Below are positions 10,053-23,000 of a DNA stretch of 64,000 nucleotides, piece by piece. Under the pieces are notes generated by a model. The model searched no databases and was not told the DNA's origin. It worked only from the letters and a program-made list of their open reading frames with translations. A program made the translations under genes and the position numbers. The stretch is taken from assembly GCA_036023115.1 (NCBI GenBank), contig JAYKKT010000074.1:6149501-6213500 (forward strand). Reading direction: 5' to 3'. Position 1 is the stretch's first letter. The number at the start of each line of letters is the position of its first letter. Source of the stretch: Brasenia schreberi. Taxonomy: Eukaryota; Streptophyta; Magnoliopsida; Nymphaeales; Cabombaceae.

Positions 10053-13000
10053 ATGTCATTTGAGGAAGAGGAAGAAGCGTTCGAGCATACTCTCCTCGTC
10101 GTGAGAGAAGTCTCTGTCTACAAAATCCCCCCCAGAAGCTCGAGCGGTGGGTACAAATGCGGTGAATGGCTTCAATCTGATAAGATATGGTCCGGGAGAT
10201 TGCGAGTTGTTTCCTGCAAGGAACGGTGCGAGATTCGGCTCGAGGATCCGAATTCCGGCGAGCTCTTTGCCGCCTGCATCTTCCTCCCCGGCCAGAGAGA
10301 GAACTTCGTCGAAACGGTTCTCGACTCGTCGCGATATTTCGTTTTGAAGATCGAGGACGGAAGAGGAAAGCACGCATTCATCGGATTAGGATTTGCCGAG
10401 AGGAACGAGGCGTTTGATTTCAACGTCGCGTTGTCTGATCACGAGAAGTATGTCAAGAGAGAGAACGAGAGGGATTCGGGGGAAGATAGTGATGAGACTA
10501 GTCAGATTGATATTCATCCTGCAGTGAATCACAGATTGAAGGTAATGACATGGTTGCTTCAAAAGTGTGACTATCACAATTCTTAGTATGCAATCGTGCT
10601 TCTTGCTTTCTGGTTTAAATTTGGCCATCGTTTTGTTGGGCAATACGACTGCTTGAGATTTAGGTTCAGTACATAGTATTTGCAGTCTTTGGTTCAGCAA
10701 GCCTTTCTTTTGGTCGGCTACAAGTATCCTTGGTTGCATTTTTTATTTGTATTATGATGTTATCATCTTATATGCATTTAAACCAAAAGTGCAGCTCTTG
10801 TTTTGTGGTTTCCTTTCAACGCTATGCCTGCCATGGCCTTTTTGGGGTACACATCTCTAATTTCTAACGTCTTTGCACTCGTCCTCCATTTGGTTAATAT
10901 ACAGACCGCCTCAAACGGGCCTCCCTCGTTTTTATCTTCTTGTAGCGCCACGCTGACTCTTCCCTGAGCAGTCTCGGTTTTGATTCAGATGACTGTATTG
11001 GTATTTGGTGCTGAATGTGTTGATTCTTAACACGAATTACTTCCTGTTGGCATATTTCTTGGTTCACCTCTACATATAGAAGTACGGTTAGTGCCTTATA
11101 TTGGTTATGCTATGAAAAGGGTGATATCAGCGAGAATCTATGTGGAATGTTGGTTGCTGATTTTTAAGACATGGTTGTTTTGATGTTTAGTGAGTAGGTT
11201 AAGTTCCCAACTTGAATTGAATACGAAAGATTTAATGGCTGTTTCCCGTTTAATTTGACACAAAAAGGTTTCACATATTCCTTGTGTTTCTAGGAATTTA
11301 GAATTCATGACCTCATCATGATTGTCTTCATTCACTTTGAAGAAAGTCGCTCTATTATGTTGCTGACTTTTATTTGAAGTGCTTTTGTTTTCTTTTGTAG
11401 TTGTATATCACTTGTCATTTCTAAGGCCATTTTGGCGCTTTAAGTTCGTGGAGATAGTTACTGCAGAGAGATTCATCCAATTTTGATGATCGATAATATG
11501 CAGTCATGTGTATGTGTCAACTAGAGTAGTTGTTATTGGGGGGGATGGATGCAGAATAATGTTGGAAGAAAGTAGTGGTGGTGGAGTAGATGATGGAGAT
11601 GGCTTCAGCCCTGAATCATTGGCGCTAGGTCATGGAGACTAGCGTGCTATTTGGGTAGATATTACCACTTCAATGCATACACTATCATAACTAGTGTTGT
11701 TCGTATCGTACGATACGGTGCGTACGAGGCCCCGTATCGCAGGTGCGGGCGTATCGCACCGTATCATGCGATACGGCCTGTATCGCATGATACGGTACGT
11801 ATCGCCCGTATCGTACGCCCTCGGACCCTTATAAAGGGTCCCGGCCCGAGAGAAACCCGTGATTTTTCGCGGGTTTCCTCTCTCCTTTTGGGTTCTTCAA
11901 GCTCCCTAAGAGTTGTTTTCGCCTCCTTGGTGTTTAGAGCTCTAAAATCGTGCCCTACGGTGTCCGTCCAAGCCTCCAAAGTCGTATTTAGGTATATTTT
12001 TAATGTTTTTTTCTTTTTTTTCCTTTATATTTATTGTTTTTTGTGTTATTTCGGTTTTTTTTTGAATGACAAAATATGAAGTTATTAAGTGTGTATATAT
12101 GATTTTTATTGCATTCATGAAGTGGGAGACACTCGATTTGAGTGTTATTTGAAGATTGGGGGATTTACGAAGTGCTTTTATTTTCAGATTTTTGTTTGAA
12201 TTAAACTTCATAACTTCTAACATAAGTTTTTTGTTTAAAACTTGTGAATGTTTTTTATTTTCTGTTCTATTTAAAATAGTTTCTTATATGTGATTTCCTG
12301 AATACTTTGCAGTGCAACAGATGTTTAAGCATTTGTGTTCTTGTAGATGTTGGTTTTGAATTAAAGCTGGTCGCATTAGCTGTAAACATCAAGTGGTTGA
12401 TTAGTTATGGATCGCTTCATAGTTACTATATTTTGACCAGGAGGGCAGTATGGAGTTATGTCTTGGAAAGTTTCTTGCTCATTACAGGCCCAAGCTTCTT
12501 TCACAAGATCAGTCTGAGTTTGATCAAGTCACACATTGTTGTGAGAGATCCTGCTGGATCCTTAACGTGCCTAACCTAGCCAGGCTACCAAAACATCTTT
12601 TGAATGTCGAAGTTGAGTATCTGCATCTCAAGTGAGCAAATTACTGAGCTGAACAGCCATGCTCCGAGTAGCTTGGCTCATTGTATTTAAGGCCTTATTG
12701 AAGGAACTAGTCTGTTGCTTCACATCATAATATTGGACACGTCTGGAGTTTGGAAGAGCATATTCTGCCGAACTTGCATAAATGATACGCAGGAAGCTCA
12801 AATATTCTTTTACGAAATTTCATTGTCTAGAGAAGTACAAAAAATCTCTACCTAGTTTGAGAAAAGAATTGATTCTGGTTGTCTATGGTGCATTTGGATT
12901 TGAGTGAATTTGAGGAAGAGAGAATTAGAAGTTACAACAACTGAATTTCTCATGTTTGCATTTCACTTTAACAAAGTTTAATTTAACAATCCTTCAAATG

Positions 13001-14108
13001 TCTGTTTAGAGTTCTCCACTTCTCCAAAGGTAACAAAACGCATGAACTAGGCATAATGTCGTAACATTAGATTTGAATCTTGAAAAGTTTACCGTACATT
13101 AATACATATAAGGTGGAAGTGATTTCTTACTCCTGTTAATTTTTGAATCTGTCAGAACATACCTTGAGAGTAGTACAAAGTTCAACGATGTTACTACTGA
13201 GAAAGTTGGGCAACTTTTATTGAACTGAATCCCGTGCTTTCAACTTTTGTCTCTGAAGAAATTTCATGAATAATGGAAAAGGTCATATCGCATGAACTTG
13301 GGATAAGCAATCCGTCAAGGAATTGTAAGGGATGGTGTTGTTTCTCTGCAATCAGCTGAAGGCACTAACAAACTATAAACACGAATACTGCAAAACCTAT
13401 TCAGGCTACTCATTTGAATGGCTCTTTTGGCATTCAAATGGCGAATATTAATGTTTGAATTGCTTTGCTGCAAAACTTTCGTAAAAATTTTAATTGTTGA
13501 TGGTGTATGATGTGGCTATCGAAGTAATTAGCATCCTATAGGTCTTCCTCTTTGCACTGGAGGGTAAGCCACTGATCCTCGTTTGTTGCTTTCACGGTGG
13601 TAAAGAGTCTTGCTTGTTTAGTTTTCCAACACTGCCGAGATGAAGGCTGCTCCTCCACCAAGTCAGTCGATTGCATGGATTATAGTTGGCATTGTACTCA
13701 ATCTTGTGATGTGCTTTGCGTTTAGTAGAAAAAGAACCCAACACTTTAAGGCCTTTCCTCATCATCTAACGCTGGATTAACGAATTTTGGTTTAACAGGA
13801 AGGAGAAACAATCAGGATTAATGTGAAGAACAAATCGTCCACGGGAAGTGGCATGCTATCAGCTGCTGGAATACATGGCGGAGCTTCTGGCACAGGAAAA
13901 GTGGGCACTGCATCTGCCTTGAGGAAACCTGGTGGGTTCCTTGCACCTCCACCAAGTGATGCTCCCAAGATTAAGACTCCTCTCCCGCCACCACCGAATG
14001 ATCCAGCTGCTGCTCGAATTGTATCCAATGCTGGGGATGCTCATGTTTCAAAAGAAAGAGCAAGGCAGAGCACTGATCCTTTATCGGATTTCTCTAAGAT
14101 TGAGGTCT

Positions 14109-14170
<62 letters not shown>

Positions 14171-14358
14171 ATGTGATCTTGTGGATGCATTCACACCCAG
14201 ACACGCGCGCGCACACATATGGGGACCCAAACACTGTCATGTATGAATTTATGGTCGCAGATAACATTGTAATTTGTTTACAACTGCAGAGAAGCCTTCC
14301 TCAGGTAACGGATTCTGGTTCAGCGAAAGGCGCTGCATCAGGATGGGCAGCATTCTAA
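10053..14358 (+). CDS. NECAP-like adaptin-ear-binding coat-associated protein
   Basis: Three exons: 10053-10541, 13799-14104 and 14290-14358, all GT-AG and phase 0, giving 287 residues. Exon 1 (163 residues) is the NECAP PH-like domain (DUF1681): it starts MSFEEEEEAFEHTLLVVREV and contains YKCGEWLQSDKIWSGRLRV, DSSRYFVLKIEDG and HAFIGLGFAERNEAFDFNVA. Exon 2 has a Pro/Gly-rich linker (PLPPPPND). Exon 3 ends GAASGWAAF, the short C-terminal adaptor-binding type motif of the family. NECAPs act with AP-2 in clathrin-coated vesicle formation. Intron 1 (3257 bp) holds a hAT fragment. I recall that Arabidopsis At1g03900 carries an ABC-family label (NAP4/ABCI18) although its product looks like this protein. 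No lesion seen. Confidence 0.93.
11692..12207 (+). mobile_element. hAT transposon terminal fragment in NECAP intron 1
   Basis: Starts TAGTGTTGTTCGTATCG, matching the terminal repeat of the hAT element at 55376-58652. It continues with the same subterminal GTATCG/CGATAC clusters, the same leader (CCCGGCCCGAGAGAAACCC-like, GAGCTCTAAAATCGTGCCC) and the same transposase-gene leader up to TTTTTGTTTGAATTAAA near 12207, where homology stops before the coding start. The remainder of the element is absent. No second terminal repeat was found. Confidence 0.8.
14110..14168. repeat. (TC)n microsatellite beside a splice donor
   Basis: About 29 TC units starting 6 nt after the GT donor of NECAP intron 2 (14105-14289). 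They fill a third of that 185-bp intron. Confidence 0.97.
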
Positions 14359-14853
14359 GATTGTTTCTTTGCATTGGAAAATACCAAATTAGGCGGAGAA
14401 TATGAGAGAACCTGGACAGTAATTGGGCTTGGCCTATCATGGAGGATGGGAGCTTCACTTTTTACGAGTTGATGCAAACGTTTTGTGGTTCAATGGTTTC
14501 TTTCTTTTTTTCTTTTTCCATCTTTTTCCGTTCTCTTTTGGCATCAGTGTATCGACTTTCTCTACCAAAAGATCTGCAAATTTCCCTGTGGCTTTCTTCT
14601 TTTTTAGACTGAATACTGTTGACTGTTTAAATGAATATAATGATTTGCCCTGTCTGTAGCTAGTTCATCTTTGTTATCTTTTGCCTGATCTTCTTATAGA
14701 TGTCTAATGGGTAAAAATGTATGACTACACGTCATTTACAAGGGATGCTGCTACATACATACACATCAGCAACAGTTACGCATCCATGATTGTGCAAGTG
14801 CAATGTGCATGCCTGTATTCAATCATTTTTATATCTCAGGTAGGTGGGGAGTC
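14359..14853 (+). other. 3' flank of the NECAP-like gene and LINE target site
   Basis: Probable 3' UTR and flank. AGGTAGGTGGGGAGTC at 14838-14853 is one copy of the target duplication of the adjacent RTE LINE. Confidence 0.6.
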
Positions 14854-17800
14854 AACTCCGCCCATGTAAGGGATCACCCTTGCATTGCCGGTCCCAAGCC
14901 CGGATAAAGGAGGAGGGTTGTGTTAGGCTTCCGACAGCCAGCGTAAAACTTCGTCGGATTTCTACAACATGGATTACAAAAATTATGAGCATTGCTTTGG
15001 GGCGTCCCCGCCTAGCGACGTGCTGCAAAGCCCGAATGCAGTAAGAAGTAAGCAAGGGCCACTACATTTTCGTCCGAATGTAGTGAATCAATTGCAGAGA
15101 GGGTTCCCACATCATGGACGGGTGTGGGTAAAGAAGTTAGTCCCACTACATTGCCGCCCGAATGTAGTGAAAATTTTTCAGAGAGGGTCTCCGCATTTTG
15201 ATTATGGACGGATGCGGGGGGTAAGGAAGCTAGTCCTAGATAATAAGATTCGTATTGGTTCTTGGAATATCGGAACATTATCGGGTAAGCTAATGGAGGT
15301 GGTAGATACTATGATTCGGAGAAAGATTCATATTCTATGTTTACAAGAGACAAAATGGGTTGGAGAAAAAGCAAAGGAGATAGAGGATACAGGTTTTAAA
15401 TTATGGTACTCAGGTAAAGAAAAGGCCCGAAACGGAGTTGGTATTATCATAAATAAAGATTTAAAGGAGAGTGTAGTAGACATACAACGATATGGTGACC
15501 GAATCATGACATTGAAATTAGTGTTAGGAGCAGAGGTTTTGAATATAGTTTGTGCTTACGCACCCCAAGTAGGACTAGAAGATAGTATAAAGACAATTTT
15601 TTGGGAAGAGTTAGATAAGGTGTTTCAAAAGATTCCACAAAGGGAGATGATTTGTTTAGGAGGAGATTTAAATGGACATGTCGGTAAAGAGGCATTAGGA
15701 TATCAAGGGATTCATGGAAACTTTGGTTATGGGGATATAAACGAGGAAGGTAGGGAGATTTTAAATTTTGCTATATTATTTGATCTCTTTATAGTCAATA
15801 CAATCTTCAAAAAACGAGATGAACATTTAATTACTTATAAGAGTGGCTTATCACACACACAAATTGATTACTTTATTTGTAGAAAAAAAGATAGAGTGTG
15901 TTGTAAAGATTGTAAGGTAATTCCAAGAGAAAGCTTAACCACCCAACATCGACTTTTAGTTATGGATTTACAAATAAAAAAAATGGACAAAGAAGAAAAG
16001 AGTGCATCGAGTTATTCGGACTAAATGGTGGAACCTCAAAAGCGAGAAAGAAGGTATATTTAAACAGAAAGTCCTTCAAGGAGATGTTTGGAATTATGTT
16101 GGCACACCCTCTGATATGTGGAACAATATGGCTATACATATTAGGAAAGTGGCGAAAGATGTGTTAGGAGTATCTAAGGGAGGTGTACCGGCACAAAAAG
16201 AAGCTTGGTGGTGGAGTGAAATAGTACAAAATAAAATCAAGGCAAAGAGGGTATGTTACAAATTACATTACGCTAAGAAAACTAGTGAAACTTTAGAAGC
16301 TTATAAGAAAGCAAAGAAGGAAGCAAAAAAGGCCGTTAGTGAAGCAAAAGCTAAGATTTGGGAGGACTTATATAAAAAACTCAACTCAAAAGAGGGTGAA
16401 AGAGATATTTTTAGGATAGCTAGGGCTAGAGATAAGAAAACTAAAGATCTAAATTTTGTTAGATGCATAAAAGACGAGGATGAAAAAATTCTAGTGGCAA
16501 ATGATGATATAAGAAATAGATGAAAAAACTATTTTTATAATCTTTTTAATGAAAATAAAGATGTTAGTATTAGTTTAGGAGATTTAGCCAAGTCAGAAAA
16601 GTATATAAACCATAATTTCTACCGACGTATTCAAAAGAATGAAGTCAAAGAGGCTCTTAAACATATGAAGAGTGGTAAATCGGTAGGACCAGATAATATT
16701 CCTATAGAAGTTTGGAAAATACTAGGAGAAATAGGAATCACTTGGCTCACAAGACTATTTAATGAAATATGGAAAAACCAAAAGATGCCCGAGGAATGGA
16801 GAGCAAGTACACTTATACCTGTATATAAGAACAAGGGAGACATTCAAAATTGTGTGAATTATCAAGGTATCAAGTTAATGAGTCATACTATGAAATTATG
16901 GGAAAGAATTATCAAACGTAGGTTAAGACAAGTATCAAGTACAACAGAGAACCAATTTGGATTTATGCCAGGTAGATCTACTATTGAAGCGATTCACCTT
17001 CTGAGGCGTCTTATGGAACATTTTAGAGCAAAAAAGAAAGACCTTCACATGATATTTATTGATCTAGAAAAAGCTTATGATAGGGTACCGAGGGAGGTTC
17101 TTTGGAGAACTTTAGAAAAAAGAGGTATCCCATTGACATATATTAACCTTATAAGAGACATGTATGATGGTGCAAAAACATGTGTGAGGACTCATGAAGG
17201 AACGACAGACTTCTTTGAAGTTAATATTGGGTTACATCAAGGATCAACTTTAAGTCCATACTTATTTATAATGGTGATGGATGAGTTAACAAAACATATT
17301 CAAGATGAAGTACCTTGGTGTATGTTATTTGCAGATGACATTGTATTAGTGGAGGAGTCTAAGGAAAAAGTTAATAGAAAATTGGAACTATGGAGAGAAA
17401 CATTAGAAAACAAAAGCCTCCGACTTAGTAGAACAAAGACAGAATATATGGAATGTAAGTTTGATCATTTGGCTACTTCAGAGGACATAGAAATTAAAAT
17501 TGGCACACATTGCATTCCCCAAAAGGAAAGTTTTAAATACCTAGGGTCAATTTTTCAAAGTGATGGAAGAATTGATGGAGATGTTACACATAGAATTAAT
17601 GCTGGTTGGTTAAAATGGAGAGGAGCATCAGGTATTCTTTGTGATAAGAAGATACCATTAAAATTAAAAGGTAAATATTATAGAGCAGCAATTAGGCCTG
17701 CCATGTTTTATGGTTCTGAGTGTTGGGCAGTTAATCATCAACATGTACAAAAGATGTCTGTGACAGAAATGAAGATGTTGAGATGGATGAGTGGTCATAC

Positions 17801-18134
17801 AAGAAAAGACCGTATACATAATGAGGTTATTAGAAACAAATTAGGAGTGGCACCAATAGAGGATAAAATGAGAGAACATCGTTTAAGATGGTTTGGACAT
17901 ATAGAAAGAAGATCAAAAGAAGAACCTGTAAGTAGGTTAGAAAAACTAATTTTGGAAAGTATTAAAAGAGGTAGAGGACGACCACAAAAGTGTTGGAAAG
18001 AAACAATAAAGAATGATCTAGTTTATTGGGAGTTAACTGCTAACATGGCACACGATAGGGATCTGTGGAAACAAAGAATCCATGTAGCCGACCCCGTCTA
18101 GTATGGGAAAAGGCTTAGTTGTTGTTGTTGTTGT
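14854..18134 (+). mobile_element. near full-length RTE-clade LINE
   Basis: 3281 bp bounded by a perfect 16-bp target duplication, AGGTAGGTGGGGAGTC, at 14838-14853 and 18135-18150. A GC-richer 5' leader (CCGGTCCCAAGCCCGGAT near 14889) is followed by one endonuclease-reverse transcriptase region and a short 3' end, GTATGGGAAAAGGC then (TTG)n. A TTG tail in place of poly(A) is typical of plant RTE elements. Copies or fragments of the same element lie near 22529, 29042, 41728-48284, 54478 and 59131. Confidence 0.92.
14969..18101 (+). pseudogene. RTE endonuclease-reverse transcriptase, lightly damaged
   Basis: The APE-type endonuclease comes first (about 15240-15980): GSWNIGTL, LQETKW, GGDLNGHVG and a C-terminal IDYF. 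A frameshift near 15990-16010 after an A-run moves to the next frame (16002-16523). A TGA at 16521-16523 stands where the family has Trp. The last frame (about 16524-18101) holds the reverse transcriptase: [33 protein letters not shown] and the catalytic FADD. The C-terminal part includes GSECWAV and GRGRPQKCW. Only these two lesions are visible, so insertion is probably recent on the scale of this window. Confidence 0.9.
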
Positions 18135-18150
18135 AGGTAGGTGGGGAGTC

Positions 18151-20003
18151 GGTGTCCTTATGGGTGCTGGGCTTGACAATTTCGGAAATTACGGGTATAA
18201 TTTATGTATATTATCATTTATATATGATTGATAACAATATCTCATAGAAATACTGTATCAAATAGATCAGTAATTGTTATGAATTAATTCAGCTTTTTGT
18301 TTCTATACATTAATGATCGATTAAGATTTATGAAGTGTCTAACACTGAAAATATTTAGCGGTGTGCCCAACTCGTGTTAGGGACTCCAACACTTTACCCA
18401 TACTTCTCCATTTGTCCGACTGAAATCGGTGAAAAGATTAGATCTTTCAGTGATCTAAGATGAGGCATGAACGAGAAGCAGTGTTTGCATTTGGCTTGTC
18501 TTCTCATTTAAATCGTGTTCGCTCAATAAAGTTTAAACCTATTTTTGATATATGAGTTTCATTAAGAAAAAGGCTTGTTTTCTTAAGTGTTAATCTTGAC
18601 AGATAATTTTGTGTTGAAGCCCTTGACCATTTGATAACAGTATACCCTACCAACTAAAGGTTCATAGGAGCTGGACCTGGGCTGAGCTGACCTGCTGGTT
18701 TTGATCGGTTTGAATGCAGTTTTTGAAATGTGGAACCGTAACCGAATCGGATGGTTCTTGATTCCAATTCCAGTTTGAACCGTTTCGGTTTTGGTCGTTT
18801 CTAGAACTGGTCTGGTTCTGGTTTGAATCGGCATACCAATTCTGAACCAGCTATGTCTATGTTACAGCAGCCTCTCGAAGAAAAATTAATCTTAACCTTT
18901 TCTTTTTGTTAAAGGAAGGCCAAAGCCTAACACACACAAACATGCACCCCCATGGGAGCGAAACTTTCCACCTCACATGCACCTTCTGGGAATCGAATTC
19001 CTCACCATCAACACTGGGTACAAAACTCTGGCTATTCAAATAAAAGTTAAAGAACTTAAATGGTCTGACGACTGCATCAGCTGTCGTGTTTCATTCCGTG
19101 TTGCATGTTGGATAATTCACGAAACTCAAGATCATAAAAGGAAGAAATTCCGTCTAGATTAAAGAAAAAGCAACTAAATAAATGAATAAGAGCACAACTA
19201 CCTTCCTGCCACCCTCTTTTAGGATGTGGATCTGGAGTCTCCACGCGAACCCAACTCGTCAAAGCATTGATAGCAACCTAACTTACGTGTATCGTGCTTA
19301 ACCACAGAGAGGGAAATCCAAATGCGGTTCACTATCTTGGATCGTGAACTTCATAAATTTTAGATCGAGTTCAGTTTTGAATCAAATTGATTTGTCAGAT
19401 CCAACCCGAAGAAAGCAAACTCAATAGATAACCTGACCTGAATAAACACAACACGTATCCCACACTTTCTTTTATTTATACACGAATTCCATCCTATCCA
19501 AATCCAAATCAGGACCGAGAATCCGTTGCCGATCGAGAAACTCTTTTGGGGTGGAACGAATAGTTCTTAAACAGTTTTGGATGGACTAACTATGTATTAT
19601 AGCCCATGGATCCTATCATAGTCTGTAGACTTTAAGCTGATCTTCCAAATTTCAGCACCTTGGTTCAATGTAGATCCGCCATTGCCGAGAGTGCATTCCT
19701 CAATAAGATTTGAAACTTTGTTATGTGATTTCAACCGTGCTAATTTAAGTATGACAAAAGCAAATCTACAACGAGACAGACTTACAATAATAAGTTTTTC
19801 CAAAAAAAAAAAGATAAGACAAAGAATAAGTTATTAGCAAAAGACCGAAGTTGAAGGGAGAACTCATCTGACACCGACTTCTCGGATTTGTATTCGTGTC
19901 TGTTCTGTGTCGTGTCTTATATGGGTCGTCCAACAACCACGGCGCGAGGGCGGTTATACAAGGCTTCAGGGCGCAAATTCCAGCGAGCCTCTGCGCGCGC
20001 ACT

Positions 20004-20006
<3 letters not shown>
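18151..20006. other. intergenic DNA with GGTTCC-type repeat
   Basis: About 18660-18856 is a GGTTCC-rich stretch ending AACCAGCTATGTCTA, related to the element at 7236. A SINE copy lies at 18905-19020. The remainder is AT-rich with nothing I recognise. It turns GA-rich just before the ABC locus. Confidence 0.5.
18905..19020 (-). repeat. tRNA-derived SINE copy
   Basis: Minus orientation: GGCCAAAGCCTAACAC (body complement), then GGGAATCGAATTCCTC (B-box complement). Confidence 0.5.

Positions 20007-20036
<30 letters not shown>
20007..20036. repeat. (GA)n tract in the leader of the ABC locus
   Basis: About 14 GA units ending 12 nt before the ATG at 20049, in the likely 5' UTR. Confidence 0.95.
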
Positions 20037-20042
<6 letters not shown>

Positions 20043-20048
20043 AGGGAA

Positions 20049-23000
20049 ATGGAGGAGAGCGCCTATAGCATCAGCGTCAAAGGATTGAACTTCGCATATG
20101 AGAAGCAAGCCCCCCTCTTCTTCGATTTCAATCTCACCATGTCTCCCGGATCACGTTGCCTTCTCGTCGGGGCCAACGGATCTGGTATATTTCTCATGAG
20201 TCATGCTTTTAGGTTTAACATCTAAGTGATTTAGTTTTTCGTCGGTTAAGCGAGTTCAGGCATCGATTTAGAGGGGTTTGAGTGAATTCATTTCATCGGT
20301 TTACCATGAAATGATTGCTTTTAGAGCTGAGAGGTTCTGCTGATCTGTTCAATATTCGTACATCTTTTGTCGTGATTTTTTTTCCATTGTTGTATCTGCT
20401 GGATCGATTTGCTTGTGTTGATTTGCGTTAACTCCTCCATGCCTATGTTTGAGTTAAGGTTTTCGATAGTGAGACGCGAGTTTGGGGACTTATTTTGGTA
20501 CTTTCATTAGTTTATTTCATAATCTCCTGTTGCTTCTCATCGGCATTAACAAATCCAGGGAGCTGGGTCTCTCGTTTCTGATATTCTTTAGTTTTTCATC
20601 TTGCGAGTCTGGGCTTCCTTAGGAGGATATTACTTTGATGTATCTAAGAGGAAGTTTATTCGGTAATCGCACACAAACCGACAGCTCATTAGAAAAATAA
20701 TCTAAGGAGATAATAAGTTGAACTGAAATCGCAAGTAAGCAACAATGGAGGTTGAGGGTTTCAGTACTTAAACCAAACGCTTGTAATCACCACCTTGTCT
20801 GCTCTTACCTTCTTCAGTAAACTTTTCTCCATTCTGAATCAACATTCTCATAATCCTAAGAGATCCTTCATAGAAAAACAATAGGAACTTAATCCATGCA
20901 TTTAAATCTGGATTTGGATTTTGAATTCGCTTCTGGTCACAGTTCTGATTCAAAATATGAGGAGACATGCTGATCTTTTGTGCGCGTGAACCTTTGCTGA
21001 GCAGACCTATGCAACATATCCAGCTGCTGTGTTAACCTTGGGAGCTGAAGAACGGTTCATGTTAGAATTCCTATAAGCTTGGCTATCTTGAATTGGTGAT
21101 GGAGTCATATGACCATTGGGTCTGGGTTACGTTGGAATTATATTGCGGTTGTTGGCCTGATTGATTAATTGTGGTTTATCGTATTGGCTGGGTTGATCGT
21201 TGTTCTGATTCAATTTCATGGTATTATATGAAGGTTTGTGTTCTATTGGGCTAAATTCCTGCTGGTCTGGTTGCTCTGGTTGGATGAATTGATCTCCAGA
21301 ATGATTTCATGTTTCCATTCTTAATAAATTATTCACAGCTTTAGTGTTTGGAATCTGGCATGAGAAGTCGTTTAGGGTTTTTGGCTTGTCTATCCAGAGT
21401 TGTTGAGCATGTTAACCAAGGTATTTGATGCATTTTCATTTTCACCTTACTGGTTTTGTTACTAAGATGTGGCTGTATATCCAAATTGGTATTATCATTG
21501 TTTCTCATAATCATTGATGGAATCTTGGTTAGTAGATAGATTCTGTAATAGCTTTAACGGTAGAATGGATTATGTTTGACTTGTTTTGTTTAAATGTAGT
21601 GAACCATGTTAATATAAATTCTTCAACAAGTACAGCAGGTCTACTGCCTATATATTTCTCAAACTAGTTCCCTTTTAGAAGATGAAAAGTGCCTTACTGA
21701 ATGTGTTAAATGCTGCGCGCTCTTTTGAAGCGAAATTCCTCCTTAGAATTTTGAAGTTTTTCTGCAAAACGTTCGAGCATGAACGCCCATTCGTGATGAT
21801 TTTACTGAGGCAATGTTCATCGTGTTAAAATTCTGAATATGTTAAAATATAGGGACAACCCCATAGTCTTATGTCAATTGTTTGGCACTATGGACAGGGA
21901 AAACAACCATGTTGAGAATCTTGGCAGGAAAGCACATGGTGGGAGGCAGAGATGTAGTTAGAGTGCTCAACTCTTCTGTTTTTCATGATACACAGCTTGT
22001 CTGTAGTGGTGATCTTGCTTATTTAGGAGGCTCGTGGAGTAAGACTGTTGGTTCTGCTGTAAGTTCACTGCAACTATTCCATGATATTCTGCATTTCTTC
22101 TTTGTTTGTTTCACTTTTTTGTGGCTATAACGTTATTGAATTATGTATCCATGGATCTTGTTTTATATGTAAAGGCATCACATTCTGTTCCATGAGTTCT
22201 GAAATGTGGTTTTTATGTCTGTATGGAATATTGCCAAGGTTCCTAAACATCAATCCTGGGATCCGCACAGAGTGCATAGGGAAACATATTTGCTTTAACA
22301 GTACCAGTCACAAGTGAAGTTGCAAAAAAGATGGATTTTGTAAAGGGAATAATTCCTATAGATACAATAAAGAGATTAAGAGAGAGGGGAGTCGTTAGAG
22401 TCTTGGAGTTGGTGCATGGGAGAGGGTCCACACTAGCTGTTGGGCTATGCTCTTCAACAAGCTGAGCCAGTTGATTATGGATGGGTCATTTTGCTGATCG
22501 GCTAAAATGAATAAGCAGATGAGCAAATGACAACAACAACAACCAAGTCTTTTCCCATACTAGATGAGGTCAGCTACATGGATTCTTTGTGTCAAGAGAA
22601 CTACATGGATTCTTTGTTTTAAGAGAACTCGATCATGTGCCATGCTAACAGTTAACAATAGAAAAAAAGGTGGACGGGATGCACTCGCCAGGAGTCGAAC
22701 CCAGGTCTGTACCATGGCAGGGTACTGTTCTACCCCTAGACACTAGTGCTGGCTAAGCTGAGCAAATAAAAGGGGAAAAAAGAGCAGCACCATCTGTTTG
22801 TGCATTACCTTGTGTTGATAGGAGAGGATGCAATAGTGTATCCCCAAGAAGGGAAATTGTTGGCATGTTTATTGTATGGCTCATGTTTTGGAAGTAAACA
22901 TTATACACATATCTGACACAGAACTTGGGTGAGCGTTAGATTGAATATGCGGGTTGTGTGATGGATGCTACTTGCCTGAGTATATGATCTATTATCCTAT

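Noticed and set aside
10042..10423. Overlapping frames on both strands of NECAP exon 1
   Set aside because: Shadows of the real exon; no family resemblance.
11651..12079. 142-residue protein in NECAP intron 1
   Set aside because: Translation of hAT subterminal repeats and non-coding leader.
13628..13636. Second terminal repeat (CCAACACTG) for the hAT fragment in NECAP intron 1
   Set aside because: Only a short match without the adjoining GTATCG cluster or an 8-bp duplication.
22680..22749. tRNA-Gly(GCC) gene on the minus strand
   Set aside because: The D-arm is one base short, the acceptor stem has a mismatch, and the sequence is continuous with an RTE tail inside one target duplication; better explained as a SINE head.
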